The notes below the pieces were generated by a model, which was not told the DNA's origin, searched no databases, and saw nothing but the letters and a program-made list of their open reading frames with translations. From positions 1-53,204 of the forward strand of contig NZ_JPVR01000054.1 of NCBI RefSeq assembly GCF_000772935.1: a stretch of 53,204 nt of DNA, in the 5' to 3' direction. This DNA is from Lysinibacillus boronitolerans JCM 21713 = 10a = NBRC 103108. GTDB taxonomy: Bacteria > Bacillota > Bacilli > Bacillales_A > Planococcaceae. A program made the position numbers and the translations under genes. Of the stretch, positions 45,101-53,204 are shown piece after piece. Each line of letters opens with the position of its first letter. Position 1 is the first letter of the stretch.

Positions 45101-45961
45101 TTAAAGTGATTCAAAGAAAATAATGGCGAGATAAACTTCTAGTCGATGGGAAAATTGCCGAATATCCTTTTGCGTCATTTGTTGAAATTTATCTATGCGA
45201 TTTTGTAAGGTATTGCGGTGCATATACATTTTTTTAGAGGCTAACGTAATGTTTCCCTCGTATACAATCAATTTCTTGATTGTATGGAGTAACGCTGGCT
45301 GAGAGGTGGCACTTTTTAGAATAGAGGAGATAAAAATCTCTTTCTCTTGATAGGCTAGATGCTGCGTTAGATATGGCACTAAAAGCTCTTGCTGTGTGAG
45401 TACATGCTTTGATGTATAAGTCCAAATGGATGGTAGGAGGTGAACAAACCAGTTAAATCGTTCCTTGGTCATGGTATGGTCGTTTATAACATCAGAAACA
45501 AAAATCTTAAAGTATACCTCTAAGTCCGCCATGATGGGATCAAGATAATGAGTAAAATCTAATAATTCATCACTATCGATACATTCGATTATGACAAATA
45601 ATTGTGGATGAAGTGATAGCAGTATAATATCCTTCCCAAGTAAAGCCTCGAAGACTGAACGCAATAGGGTAGGCGCTGTAAAGTCTTTGTCAAATTGAAG
45701 AAATAACAAACGATGCATAGGAAGGACAGCTGGGGCAATGTCTTTTTTCCCTGTTAGATAATCAAGCCAAACGATATTGTAGTCATCAAATAAGACAGTG
45801 GGTCCTGAGAATATCCGCAATAGCTCATACTCACTTTGTGTCATTGTGTGTATTGGAATTTCGTAAAGCTGGTTGTCAAAATTAAATACATAATTTCCAT
45901 CAGTTCTACCTGAGAAGGGGCTTAATAATGGGAAACGTTGCTGTAATTTTTGAAGATCCAT
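45101..45961 (-). CDS. CdaR/PucR-type transcriptional regulator
   Basis: The ATG at 45961 has AAGGAG 8 nt upstream; a GTG at 45970 is too close. 286 aa. The C-terminal HTH_30 (about 235-286) reads GNITLASKKMYMHRNTLQNRI, the PucR/CdaR type. The N-terminal part is not recognised. It is upstream of and on the same strand as the msmX-like gene with a 107-nt gap, so it probably controls that ATPase gene; sugar-dependent regulation is inferred. Confidence 0.75.
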   Translation of the reverse strand: MDLQKLQQRFPLLSPFSGRTDGNYVFNFDNQLYEIPIHTMTQSEYELLRIFSGPTVLFDDYNIVWLDYLTGKKDIAPAVLPMHRLLFLQFDKDFTAPTLLRSVFEALLGKDIILLSLHPQLFVIIECIDSDELLDFTHYLDPIMADLEVYFKIFVSDVINDHTMTKERFNWFVHLLPSIWTYTSKHVLTQQELLVPYLTQHLAYQEKEIFISSILKSATSQPALLHTIKKLIVYEGNITLASKKMYMHRNTLQNRIDKFQQMTQKDIRQFSHRLEVYLAIIFFESL

Positions 45962-46040
45962 GCATGCCACTCCTTATTTAAATAGAATGTAATAAGGTCA
46001 ATTTACTAATTATATGATGAAATGCTTATAGTATTAATAT

Positions 46041-46095
46041 AAAAAAACACGGACATGAGCATGTATGATAATCATACCTAGCTAATGTCCGTGCT
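46041..46095 (-). terminator. Terminator of the MMPL transporter gene (minus strand)
   Basis: CACGGACAT (46048-46056) pairs with ATGTCCGTG (46085-46093); on the minus strand a seven-T tract follows. An inner palindrome GTATGAT-A-ATCATAC forms the loop stem. Confidence 0.85.
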
Positions 46096-46101
46096 ATTTA
46101 T

Positions 46102-48288
46102 TTAGGCATCCTTTTTAAATAACTTACCTGGCCAAAAAGCATATTTACCTAGTACTGTTGTGATAGCTGGTACGAGTAATGGTCGTACAATAAATGTATC
46201 GAGCAATACACCAATGGCTGTCACAACACCAAATTGAACAAGCACTTGAATCGGTAATGTTGCTAGCACCGCAAATGTACCTGCTAGGATGAGTCCAGCA
46301 GATGTAATAACGCTTCCTGTTCGGACAACACCTTCTTCTACAGCTGTTAAATGGTCAGTGGTTTTACGCTTTTTCCAAATTTCTGAGATCATAAAGATAT
46401 TATAATCCTCTCCGAGAGCTACCAAGAACACAAAGGCATACAATGGAATAGCTCCAGAAATTGCCTCGGCCCCCATGATATGATGTAAGATTAACCATCC
46501 AGCGCCTAATGCCCCAAAGTAAGAAATAATCACAGTCGCTAATAGATAAACGGTTGCTGTAATAGAGCGTAAATAGACAAATAATAATAATGCGATTAAG
46601 GCAATCATGGTTGGCATGATTACTGTTTCATCACGCTTAGTTATTTGCTGTGTATCGTATTGACTAGCTGTTTCCCCGCCAAGCCAAACATGTTTCTCAG
46701 CTTGATTAAGACCTTGTGCCTCTAGCATTTTTATAACCTCTGTTTGTAGTTCAGGAATATGAGCTAATGACTCCTGTGCATAAGGGTTGGCATTGAGAGT
46801 GAGCTCATACAAGTGTATATTCTTATTTTTTTCGCCAATTTGTACATCTGCCACACTATCAATATAAGAGATAGCTTCAAGTTGTTGCTGTAAATTAATA
46901 TCACTACCTTCTGTATCAATGACTAATTGAACAGGTGCTAGCTCTCCAGGCGAAAAATTCTCTTCTATTAATGTAAATCCTTCTCTAGAGGGCATATCCT
47001 TTGGGAAGGATGAAAGCAAATCAAAGGTATATTGAATACGTGGAACAAATGCTGCTAATCCTCCAAGTAAGATAACAGTGACAGCAATAACGACCCAAGG
47101 TTTATGGGTAACAAAATGACCAATTTTATGACTGACCTTATGTGAAGGCTTATGCTGTTTCTTGCCCTTTTTGTTTGCCATTTCCTCTGTGCGTGGAGTG
47201 AAGGGGAAGAATGCTACTCGCCCAATGAGAACAAGAATTGCGGGTAGGACAACAAGTGCTGCGATTCCCATGACAAGCACGCCAAAGCTAAATGGCACGG
47301 CAAAGCGTTGAAATGCGCCATAATGGGCAAGACTAAGGGTAGCTAAACCTATGACCACGGTTAGGGCACTCATTAAAATAGCACCACCCGATTCTTTAAC
47401 AGCTAGCTTCATAGCGACCGTCTTATCCTCAACATCAAAAAGTATTTCTCTATATTTTGAAATTAAAAATAAACAATAGTCTGTACCTGCACCAAAAAGT
47501 AAAACCGTCATAATGGAAACTGCCTGTGAATCTTTTTCTATCCATCCCTGTTCAGCAAAAAAACCAAGTGTCGGGCTAATCACACCATAGGCAAGCCCTA
47601 CAACAATTAACGGAATAATAGCTAGCAATGGAGAACGATAAATAATAATAAGTAATACTAAGACGAGTAATACAGTTGCGATCAATAGCTTCACATCTGC
47701 TTGTGAAAATAAACTGACAGCATCAGTGGCAATCCCCACTGGTCCAGAATAGCGCACATGGAGTGCATCGCTAGATAATTTCTCATCTAATTGTACTTGA
47801 TAGCCTTCCATTATTTTTGTCAGCTTATCTAAACTGTCCTGTAGCATATCTGTTGCGACACCTTTTTCAAAAAACACAGGCGTTACAATTGTTGTGCCAT
47901 TTTCGGAAGCGGAAGCCATTAAAGCCTGAGGTGGCATTTGATCAAATGGTGGAACCATTGTTTGATGGGCTAAGGGCTTTGCTTGCAGCTCGCTGTATAC
48001 GCCTTGTATAGCCGAAAAATCATCAGGTGATAAGCCATTTTCACGATGCCAAACCAACAATAGAGGTGTTCCGGCATCATTAGGAAATTGCTCTGCAATA
48101 ATGGACGCAGCTTGCTCAGACATTTCTGTATCAGGTAGGTTTTTGCCTGACTCACTTTCTATACTGTTGATTTGTGGCCAAGCAAATGACAATACAACTA
48201 CTAATAACACCCAAAAAGCTAGTGCTAATAATCGTCCCTTTTTACTTGCAACCATTGAGCCCCATTGCTCAAGTGGATGTTTATTCAT
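46102..48288 (-). CDS. MMPL-family transporter (YdfJ-like)
   Basis: 728 aa, close to B. subtilis YdfJ. Two halves each have one helix, an outside domain and a block of five helices. Typical motifs are FGAGTDYCLFLISKYREIL and, in the second half, VALGEDYNIFMISEIW, which hold the proton-relay Asp. A basic cytoplasmic linker (KKGKKQHKPSHKVSHK) joins the halves. RND-superfamily exporters of this type move lipids or drugs. The divergent TetR gene is its likely repressor. Confidence 0.88.
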   Translation of the reverse strand: MNKHPLEQWGSMVASKKGRLLALAFWVLLVVVLSFAWPQINSIESESGKNLPDTEMSEQAASIIAEQFPNDAGTPLLLVWHRENGLSPDDFSAIQGVYSELQAKPLAHQTMVPPFDQMPPQALMASASENGTTIVTPVFFEKGVATDMLQDSLDKLTKIMEGYQVQLDEKLSSDALHVRYSGPVGIATDAVSLFSQADVKLLIATVLLVLVLLIIIYRSPLLAIIPLIVVGLAYGVISPTLGFFAEQGWIEKDSQAVSIMTVLLFGAGTDYCLFLISKYREILFDVEDKTVAMKLAVKESGGAILMSALTVVIGLATLSLAHYGAFQRFAVPFSFGVLVMGIAALVVLPAILVLIGRVAFFPFTPRTEEMANKKGKKQHKPSHKVSHKIGHFVTHKPWVVIAVTVILLGGLAAFVPRIQYTFDLLSSFPKDMPSREGFTLIEENFSPGELAPVQLVIDTEGSDINLQQQLEAISYIDSVADVQIGEKNKNIHLYELTLNANPYAQESLAHIPELQTEVIKMLEAQGLNQAEKHVWLGGETASQYDTQQITKRDETVIMPTMIALIALLLFVYLRSITATVYLLATVIISYFGALGAGWLILHHIMGAEAISGAIPLYAFVFLVALGEDYNIFMISEIWKKRKTTDHLTAVEEGVVRTGSVITSAGLILAGTFAVLATLPIQVLVQFGVVTAIGVLLDTFIVRPLLVPAITTVLGKYAFWPGKLFKKDA

Positions 48289-48315
48289 AAAAGACCCCCA
48301 TTTCGTGTAAGTGAT

Positions 48316-48399
48316 TTAATTATATATACTAGAAGGTTAATTAATCAATCCATAAATATTAATATGTTATAATATGTGTAAAAAGAATGCTTAATTAAG
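48316..48399. promoter_or_regulatory. TTAATTA-type palindromes between the MMPL and TetR genes
   Basis: TTAATTAT (48316-48323), TTAATTAA (48337-48344) and CTTAATTAAG (48390-48399); the last abuts the TetR ribosome-binding site. TATAAT at 48368-48373 is a likely -10. Such sites could be TetR operators, though AT-rich DNA makes chance matches common. Confidence 0.35.
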
Positions 48400-48411
48400 G
48401 AGGCGAACTTG

Positions 48412-49032
48412 TTGAAACAATCACCGCGTGTTCTCGGGAGACCTCGCCATGATGAAAATGCGAAACCTACAAAAGATATTGTCCTTGAAACGGCCACAAG
48501 ACTTTTTATTAAAGAGGGCTACAAAAATATTTCAATGGATGATGTAGCAAAAGCTTGTAACGTAACAAAGGCGACTATCTATTACTACTACCCAACTAAA
48601 GGGGATTTATATACTTCTGCTTTAATCGCTATGATGGATCGTATCAAGCTATCTATTCTACAAATTTTAGAGCAGCCTAAACCATTTAAAGAACGACTCG
48701 AACAGCTCGTTGAAGTTCATTTATCAGCCACTATCGATATTGATATGAAGAATTTTATGAAAGAGGCTACCATCAATTTATCGGAAATGCAGCTGAGACA
48801 AGTTCAAGCATCCGAAAATGGTATGTATCAAACAATAGAGCAGGCTATGCAAAAAGAGATGGAAAAGGGCACAATTCGAAAAGGAAATGCAAAGTTTTTC
48901 GCTCATAACTTTATGGCATTGATGACTGTAGGGTATTTTAAAGATGGCGATGGTAAAACCTTACTAGGCTCAGTAGATTTGACGGCAAAGGAAGTAACAA
49001 ATTTCTTTTGGCTTTCTGTTGAAAAACGTTAA
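48412..49032 (+). CDS. TetR-family regulator
   Basis: TTG at 48412 after AAGGAGG (a TTG one codon earlier is also possible). 206 aa. HTH at about 22-70: ETATRLFIKEGYKNISMDDV and ACNVTKATIYYYYPTKGDLY. C-terminal ligand domain about 80-200. Divergent from the MMPL transporter, which it is inferred to repress. Confidence 0.88.
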   Translation: MKQSPRVLGRPRHDENAKPTKDIVLETATRLFIKEGYKNISMDDVAKACNVTKATIYYYYPTKGDLYTSALIAMMDRIKLSILQILEQPKPFKERLEQLVEVHLSATIDIDMKNFMKEATINLSEMQLRQVQASENGMYQTIEQAMQKEMEKGTIRKGNAKFFAHNFMALMTVGYFKDGDGKTLLGSVDLTAKEVTNFFWLSVEKR

Positions 49033-49050
49033 TACAAAATAGGTTTGTAA

Positions 49051-49087
49051 AAGGAGTTATCTCATTATTTGGGATACTTCTTTTTTT
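49051..49087 (+). terminator. Weak terminator after the TetR gene
   Basis: AGGAGTTATC and GGATACTTCT form an imperfect stem, followed by TTTTTTT. Confidence 0.5.
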
Positions 49088-49088
49088 A

Positions 49089-49132
49089 AGTGATGTAAGT
49101 CACAGGCAATCAGAGCGATTCTTCATTATAGT
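49089..49132 (+). promoter_or_regulatory. Candidate Crp/Fnr-type box with -10 upstream of the cupin gene
   Basis: AGTGATGTAAGTCACA (49089-49104) matches TGTGA-n6-TCACA except for the first base. TATAGT lies at 49127-49132 with no good -35. The box centre is about 42 nt upstream of the expected transcription start, the spacing of class II activation. Confidence 0.4.
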
Positions 49133-49226
49133 GGAGGTGTGGCCAAGAAAGTAGAGGAACATCGTAAATCAAAAAGAAACTATAGTAGCCTAAAGCTAGG
49201 GACAACAGTGTAATGGAGGAATGACA

Positions 49227-49523
49227 ATGACAATTATACCAATTCAAGCAATGTTAGAAGAAAAGACAAAACATATTGGTAAATTAGGGAGTATCGCTGG
49301 TGCAGATATTTTGAACATTCAATTGCGTGCAGGTGAAAGAATTCCTGAGCATCATGCGGACAATGAAGTGCTAATTATTGTTCAATTTGGTGAAGTTCGC
49401 TTTCTTGTAGAAGGTGTGGAGGAAATTTTAACACAAGATACAATTTTAACTTTAAAACCATCTGAAAAGCATAGCTTAGAAGCAATTACAGACGCTCGTG
49501 TTATTGTAATTAAATTAAAATAA
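49227..49523 (+). CDS. Small cupin-fold protein
   Basis: The ATG at 49227 is 7 nt after GGAGG; the ATG at 49221 is too close. 98 aa, one cupin domain: ERIPEHHADNEVLIIVQFGE (first motif, with two His and a Glu) and LKPSEKHSLEA (second motif, His). The likely metal ligands are thus present. Function unknown; single-domain cupins may be enzymes, sensors or stress proteins. Confidence 0.8.
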   Translation: MTIIPIQAMLEEKTKHIGKLGSIAGADILNIQLRAGERIPEHHADNEVLIIVQFGEVRFLVEGVEEILTQDTILTLKPSEKHSLEAITDARVIVIKLK

Positions 49524-49780
49524 AGAATAATCTTGAGCTTTGGGAAAGCCCCGTTAGACAATAGTACACATTTCTATTGACACTAAAAAAATCTAGCTTT
49601 CTTATTGAATACTACAAGAGAAACCTTAAGTCGTCGTTTATCTCTATTCCAAAAAGAAGGGTAAATAGAGATGATAGGAAAAAGAATTATCTATTAAAAA
49701 TTATGATGCGCTGGAAAATTTATTATAGCAAGACAGTTAATAGTTGATAAAATCAATGAATTTTGAAAAGATTGTCGAAA
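49524..49780 (+). other. Cupin to leader intergenic region
   Basis: No ORF supported. It holds an inverted repeat, ATCTCTATT (49640-49648) with AATAGAGAT (49664-49672), without a T-tract after it, of unknown role. Confidence 0.5.
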
Positions 49781-49824
49781 TTGTGATATAGCTCATTGAA
49801 ATAATGTACAAACAGTCTTATAAT
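49781..49824 (+). promoter_or_regulatory. Sigma-A promoter with Rex/Fnr-like box
   Basis: TTGAAA (49796-49801), 17-nt spacer, TATAAT (49819-49824): a near-consensus promoter. Overlapping its -35 is TTGTGATATAGCTCATT (49781-49797). It reads as a Crp/Fnr-type TGTGA-n6-TCA site centred near -41.5, or as a half-conserved Rex site (TTGTGA...). Rex controls yjlC-ndh in B. subtilis. Confidence 0.6.
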
Positions 49825-49864
49825 GAAGGTTGTAATGTCACCAAGACAAGATAAGGATGGTATT

Positions 49865-49966
49865 ATGATGAGCTTTTTGCGATTTAAAGTAAACATTGTA
49901 ATAACAAGTCATACGAATCGCTATCCAGCCCTTGTGACTGGTGATTGTGTAAGATATACGCTGTAA
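49865..49966 (+). CDS. 33-aa small ORF / possible leader peptide
   Basis: AAGGA lies 7 nt before the ATG, and the ORF is the only one between a strong promoter and a terminator. The product (MMSFLRFKVNIVITSHTNRY onward, ending DCVRYTL) is basic with no clear membrane segment. It may be a functional small protein, a leader peptide for the terminator that follows, or the coding part of a small RNA. No run of a single regulatory codon is seen. Confidence 0.5.
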   Translation: MMSFLRFKVNIVITSHTNRYPALVTGDCVRYTL

Positions 49967-49967
49967 C

Positions 49968-49999
49968 GACTGTTAAGTTTTACCTTAATGGTCTTTTTT
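49968..49999 (+). terminator. Terminator between the 33-aa ORF and yjlC-like gene
   Basis: GACTGTTAAG (49968-49977) pairs fully with CTTAATGGTC (49984-49993), counting two G-U pairs, with a six-base loop and TTTTTT after it. It lies 50 nt upstream of the DUF1641 gene, so it is either the end of a small unit or an attenuator. Confidence 0.8.
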
Positions 50000-50049
50000 A
50001 CATGTAAGCAATAAAAAATAGTACTAGTGATGGCAAAGGAGAGTTCAAA

Positions 50050-50478
50050 ATGTCAGAAACGAATAACCAAACACAGGCTGAACAAGTAACTGTGAGTAAA
50101 GAGCAATTAGATGTACTAGATCAATTATTAAAGCCTGAAGTTCAAGAATCACTTACAACTTTAGTTGAGCAATTACCGAAGTTAACTGAAATGATGACAT
50201 TATTAACGAAATCATATGAGTTTGCTCAAGCTGTTGCAACAGACGAAGTGCTTAAAAACGATACTGTTGGAGCAGTAACAGAAATCGCTGGTCCTGTAGT
50301 TGGCTCTGCGAAAAACCTTGCAGCAACTGCAATTGAAGCGAAAGACCGTGCATCTGAAAGCCATGAAGTAATTGGTTTATTCGGTCTTGTGAAAATGTTA
50401 AAAGACCCTCAAGTTCAAAATGTTTTCCGTTTTGTTAATGCTTTCTTACAAGTTAACGCAGAACGCAAAGCTAAATAA
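50050..50478 (+). CDS. yjlC: DUF1641 protein (YjlC-like)
   Basis: 142 aa, soluble, largely helical. The C-terminal part GLFGLVKMLKDPQVQNVFRF is the DUF1641 signature. AAAGGAGAG precedes the ATG. It lies 45 nt upstream of a type II NADH dehydrogenase, as yjlC precedes ndh in B. subtilis. The role is unknown, but the fixed linkage suggests it supports NADH dehydrogenase function or membrane docking. Confidence 0.85.
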   Translation: MSETNNQTQAEQVTVSKEQLDVLDQLLKPEVQESLTTLVEQLPKLTEMMTLLTKSYEFAQAVATDEVLKNDTVGAVTEIAGPVVGSAKNLAATAIEAKDRASESHEVIGLFGLVKMLKDPQVQNVFRFVNAFLQVNAERKAK

Positions 50479-50523
50479 GACTCAAGGTAAATTCAATTCG
50501 TTAGGACGGAGGATTAATTAATC

Positions 50524-51708
50524 ATGTCAAAAGAAATCGTCATCTTAGGTGCAGGTTACGCTGGCGTTTTAACTGCATTAACAGCACGTAAGTATCTATC
50601 AGCTGATGAAGCTAAAATTACTGTAGTAAACCAATTCCCAACACACCAAATTATCACTGAGCTTCACCGTTTAGCAGGTGGTACAATTGCAGAAGGTGCT
50701 GTTGCATTACCACTAAAAAAAATCTTTAAAGGTTTAGATATCGATCTACACATTGCGAAAGTATCAAAATTCAATGTAGATACTAAAAAAGTTGATCTAG
50801 ATAATGGTTATACATTAACTTACGATACACTTGTAGTATCTTTAGGAAGCCAAACTGGATTCTTTGGTATCCCAGGATTAGAAGAAAACTCTATGGTTCT
50901 TAAATCAGTAAATGATGCTAATAAAATTAACAAACATATTGAAGACCGCATTAAAGCATATGCACAATCTAAAGATGAAGCAGATGCAACAATCGTTATT
51001 GGTGGTGGCGGTTTAACAGGTGTTGAGCTTGTTGGTGAAATTGTGGACAACTTCCCGAAAATCGCTGCAAAACACGGTGTTAATTTTGCTGATCTTAAAA
51101 TTAAACTTGTTGAAGCTGGTCCGAAAATCTTGCCAGTTCTTCCAGATACACTTATCCAGCGCGCTACTGAAAGCTTAACAAAACGTGGTGTAGAATTTAT
51201 TACAGGTACACCAGTAACAGGTGTTGACGGCAACGTTATTTCTTTAAAAGACCGTGAACCAATTGTTGCAAATACACTTGTTTGGACAGGTGGGGTAGCT
51301 CCACTTCCAATCGTAGGCGAGTCAGGTCTAGCTGCTGATCGTGGTAAAGCAACGATTAATGAATTCTTACAATCTACATCTCACGAAGATGTCTTTGTTA
51401 TTGGTGATGCATCTGTTGCACTACCAGCTGATGGAGGTCGTCCACTATACGCTCCAACAGCACAAGTTGCATGGCAAATGGGTGAATGTGCTGGTTATAA
51501 TGTATTTGCACAATACAAAAACCAAGACATGAAACCATTCTCAGCTGTAAACTCTGGTACACTTGCAAGCTTAGGTCGTAAAGATGCTGTTGCTACAATT
51601 GGTGCGAGCAACACAGAGCTTAAAGGCCTTCCTGCAACATTAATGAAAGAAGCTTCTAATATTCGTTACTTGACACATATTAAAGCTTTATTTGGTTTAG
51701 CCTATTAA
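50524..51708 (+). CDS. ndh: Type II NADH dehydrogenase (NDH-2)
   Basis: 394 aa. N-terminal FAD-binding loop IVILGAGYAGVLTAL, second dinucleotide loop VIGGGGLTGVELVGEI for NADH (about 158-175), and VFVIGDAS for FAD near residue 295. Transfers electrons from NADH to menaquinone at the membrane without pumping protons; a C-terminal amphipathic helix (HIKALFGLAY region) fits peripheral membrane binding. Co-transcribed with the yjlC-like gene. Confidence 0.93.
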   Translation: MSKEIVILGAGYAGVLTALTARKYLSADEAKITVVNQFPTHQIITELHRLAGGTIAEGAVALPLKKIFKGLDIDLHIAKVSKFNVDTKKVDLDNGYTLTYDTLVVSLGSQTGFFGIPGLEENSMVLKSVNDANKINKHIEDRIKAYAQSKDEADATIVIGGGGLTGVELVGEIVDNFPKIAAKHGVNFADLKIKLVEAGPKILPVLPDTLIQRATESLTKRGVEFITGTPVTGVDGNVISLKDREPIVANTLVWTGGVAPLPIVGESGLAADRGKATINEFLQSTSHEDVFVIGDASVALPADGGRPLYAPTAQVAWQMGECAGYNVFAQYKNQDMKPFSAVNSGTLASLGRKDAVATIGASNTELKGLPATLMKEASNIRYLTHIKALFGLAY

Positions 51709-51713
51709 AAACA

Positions 51714-51768
51714 AAACACTCACTACTATCATGCTATGTCGTTGTTAGTAGTGAGTGTTTGTTTTTTT
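51714..51768 (+). terminator. Terminator after ndh
   Basis: AAACACTCACTACTA (51714-51728) pairs with TAGTAGTGAGTGTTT (51746-51760), followed by GTTTTTTT. Confidence 0.93.
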
Positions 51769-51845
51769 CTAAAGATGTATATTAATTACTTTAAATCCAG
51801 TAAAATAAATACATATTCAATATTCTATTTTCTGAGGTGATGGCT

Positions 51846-52799
51846 GTGTTAACAATGTTTCAATCAAAAAAAGTGGATATAGCGCAATTTAAGGCTAAAA
51901 TTGATGAACTGAATGCAAAGCTGGATAAGAAAGATCATGAATTTCAAATTTTTTTAAACGAGTTACATAAGGAAATCATTGAAACTATTGAACAACATAA
52001 CAAGGTAAATGACCAGCATACTATTTTAGGAGAAATGGTCGCAGATATTGTAGGAGAGTTTAATAAAGTTGAGCATAGCACAATTCAATCCAATAAAATT
52101 TCTGAAAATGCCCTAGATAAAGGGAACTTATTAATCTCTTCCTCGGATCAAATGATGACATTATCGGTTGAAAGCAAGCAGGCTGTTCAGGAAGTCGAGC
52201 ATTTGATTGATGCGTTAGGAGAGCAGTCTCAAAAAACGTCTTTAAGCATGAGTAATTTAAGTGAGCGCTCAAAGCAAATAGCGGAAATTGTAAATGTTAT
52301 TGGGGAAATTTCAAATCAAACAAATTTACTAGCTTTGAATGCATCTATTGAGGCAGCAAGAGCAGGGGAGCATGGTAAAGGCTTTTCGGTTGTTGCTGAG
52401 GAAGTTCGCAAATTAGCTGAAAATACGAAAACAAGCACAGAAGATATTGCTAATTTAACAAAGAAAATAGAAGAACAAATTGGACTTGCTTACGAGGATA
52501 ATAAAAATAATATGCAGCTAGTAACGGAAGGCATTGATAAAAGTGCTAAAACATCTGTGAAAATGGATCAATTGCTGCACATTATGACAAATGTGCAAAC
52601 GGGAATAAATGAGCTATTAGCTTCAATTAAAGATCAGAAGCTATCAAACGAAGATGTTATGCATAAATTTAATAGGACGACAGCCTTATTTGAGGAAACA
52701 AATCGCGTTCTAACAAGCCATATTGATGAATCAGAAATTGTAACGAAAAAATTATTAGAGGCAGTTGATCAAGTAAAGCATTTCCCAACTGATAGATAG
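51846..52799 (+). CDS. Soluble methyl-accepting chemotaxis protein
   Basis: The GTG at 51846 is set after TGAGGTGA; in-frame GTG and ATG codons at 51837 and 51840 fall inside that site. 317 aa without membrane segments or HAMP. N-terminal coiled coil (about 10-60) precedes the signalling hairpin; the tip [20 protein letters not shown] and [16 protein letters not shown] is the conserved CheA/CheW contact. A cytosolic receptor, similar in size to B. subtilis YfmS. Its stimulus is unknown; the neighbour ndh hints at redox or energy taxis, which is only a guess. Confidence 0.88.
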   Translation: MLTMFQSKKVDIAQFKAKIDELNAKLDKKDHEFQIFLNELHKEIIETIEQHNKVNDQHTILGEMVADIVGEFNKVEHSTIQSNKISENALDKGNLLISSSDQMMTLSVESKQAVQEVEHLIDALGEQSQKTSLSMSNLSERSKQIAEIVNVIGEISNQTNLLALNASIEAARAGEHGKGFSVVAEEVRKLAENTKTSTEDIANLTKKIEEQIGLAYEDNKNNMQLVTEGIDKSAKTSVKMDQLLHIMTNVQTGINELLASIKDQKLSNEDVMHKFNRTTALFEETNRVLTSHIDESEIVTKKLLEAVDQVKHFPTDR

Positions 52800-52830
52800 A
52801 TAATCTAACTTCATTCTATGGAAATTTAAA

Positions 52831-52888
52831 AAGAACCCTGCATAGCAGCAACTTTTCAACTTCTTAGTGACTACTACAGGGTTCTTTT
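52831..52888 (+). terminator. Terminator after the chemoreceptor gene
   Basis: AAGAACCCTG (52831-52840) pairs with CAGGGTTCTT (52877-52886), then TTTT. Confidence 0.75.
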
Positions 52889-52893
52889 AATTA

Positions 52894-53046
52894 TTACAAA
52901 AAGTCAACTTCAGTCATTTCATTCATCAATTTTCCATCTCTCATACCGCATCTTTCCATGATTTGAACACCTTGAACGGTCCTCCACTGTGCTAACGCTG
53001 ACTCGATATAGGCAGCATCGGTCCTATACAAAGATATACTCCACAT
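52894..53046 (-). CDS. 50-aa ORF, hypothetical or gene remnant
   Basis: Minus-strand ORF beginning MWSISLYRTDAAYIESALAQ and ending NEMTEVDFL. No convincing ribosome-binding site, and an in-frame stop lies seven codons upstream, so it may be the tail of a broken gene. Not recognised. Confidence 0.3.
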   Translation of the reverse strand: MWSISLYRTDAAYIESALAQWRTVQGVQIMERCGMRDGKLMNEMTEVDFL

Positions 53047-53133
53047 AACAACATTTTCTATTTGTCATCCCAGATTAATAGGTAACAAATAGGAGGATGT
53101 GAAAATCAGTTATAGAATAAAGCTCCTTTTTAC

Positions 53134-53204
53134 TTAAAATAAACTTTTAATCAATGTATCAATCATAACAGGCATCTCTTTAAACGCACTATCCACATGC
53201 AATC
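53134..53204 (-). CDS. C-terminal end of a minus-strand gene (cut by the window)
   Basis: One minus-strand frame is open from the right edge to TAA at 53134-53136 and codes LHVDSAFKEMPVMIDTLIKS near its end, a normal-looking helical C-terminus. The other two minus frames stop early. Too short to identify. Confidence 0.4.
   Translation of the reverse strand, partial: LHVDSAFKEMPVMIDTLIKSLF

Noticed and set aside
46062..46076. Palindrome GTATGATAATCATAC as an operator
   Set aside because: It lies inside the loop of the MMPL terminator, where it just extends the hairpin.
49139..49213. 24-codon ORF with GTG start upstream of the cupin gene
   Set aside because: The GGAGG is only 1 nt from the GTG, too close to serve it, and the ORF sits at the predicted transcription start.
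50820..51233. 137-codon minus-strand ORF inside ndh
   Set aside because: Antisense to the conserved NADH-binding region of ndh, with low-complexity composition and no ribosome-binding site.
52894..53046. 50-aa ORF as a transposase remnant
   Set aside because: No DDE/HUH motif or terminal inverted repeats can be seen; left as unidentified.

Overview
The window looks like chromosomal DNA of a low-GC, Gram-positive, S-layer-forming Bacillales, most like Lysinibacillus. The reasons are AT-rich coding sequence, strong GGAGG ribosome-binding sites with frequent TTG/GTG starts, SLH-domain surface proteins, and many genes that match Bacillus subtilis families (kimA, xpt-pbuX, tcyP, ypsA, murQ, msmX, yjlC-ndh). 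The genus is an inference. I see no rRNA, tRNA, CRISPR array, insertion sequence or prophage.

Layout. 1-1365: 3' end of an SLH surface protein with 219-nt InlB-type repeats. 1.5-5.1 kb: a remnant LRR protein, then a two-component system with two PepSY proteins; the operon and the distal PepSY gene share a candidate response-regulator box. 5.2-7.4 kb: c-di-AMP riboswitch and K+ importer kimA. 7.6-9.7 kb: guanine riboswitch and xpt-pbuX. 10-16.6 kb: UPF0316 membrane protein, DUF2252 protein, short YitT-type protein, DMT exporter, PucR-type regulator, and an amidase coupled to a 61-aa partner. 16.9-18.7 kb: overlapping EAL and CBS-GGDEF genes for c-di-GMP turnover. 18.8-25.7 kb: two hypothetical proteins, tcyP, a YpsA homologue, a 32-aa membrane peptide, a DUF418 protein and a second two-component system. 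25.8-28.4 kb: TetR repressor and divergent MFS exporter with matching operators.

28.5-35.6 kb is the most coherent pathway: a cytoplasmic serine hydrolase, sugar ABC transporter (binding protein and two permeases, no ATPase), BadF-type sugar kinase, MurQ etherase and an RpiR/MurR regulator. Together these suggest salvage of N-acetylmuramic acid or muropeptides by ABC import plus kinase rather than by the MurP PTS. An MsmX-type ATPase at 43.9-45.0 kb could power the importer.

36-43.8 kb: three tandem phage-tail-collar paralogues without signal peptides, followed by a 2025-aa secreted SLH protein with five near-identical 282-bp repeats. 45-53.2 kb: PucR/CdaR-type regulator, MMPL transporter with divergent TetR, a cupin, a promoter/33-codon ORF/terminator leader ahead of yjlC-ndh, a soluble chemoreceptor, and the end of an unidentified minus-strand gene at the right edge.

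The best candidates for something undescribed are the tail-collar triplet with its giant SLH protein, the leader unit upstream of yjlC-ndh, the ABC-type MurNAc operon, and the split EAL / CBS-GGDEF pair. All functional calls come from reading motifs by eye; no database search was run.
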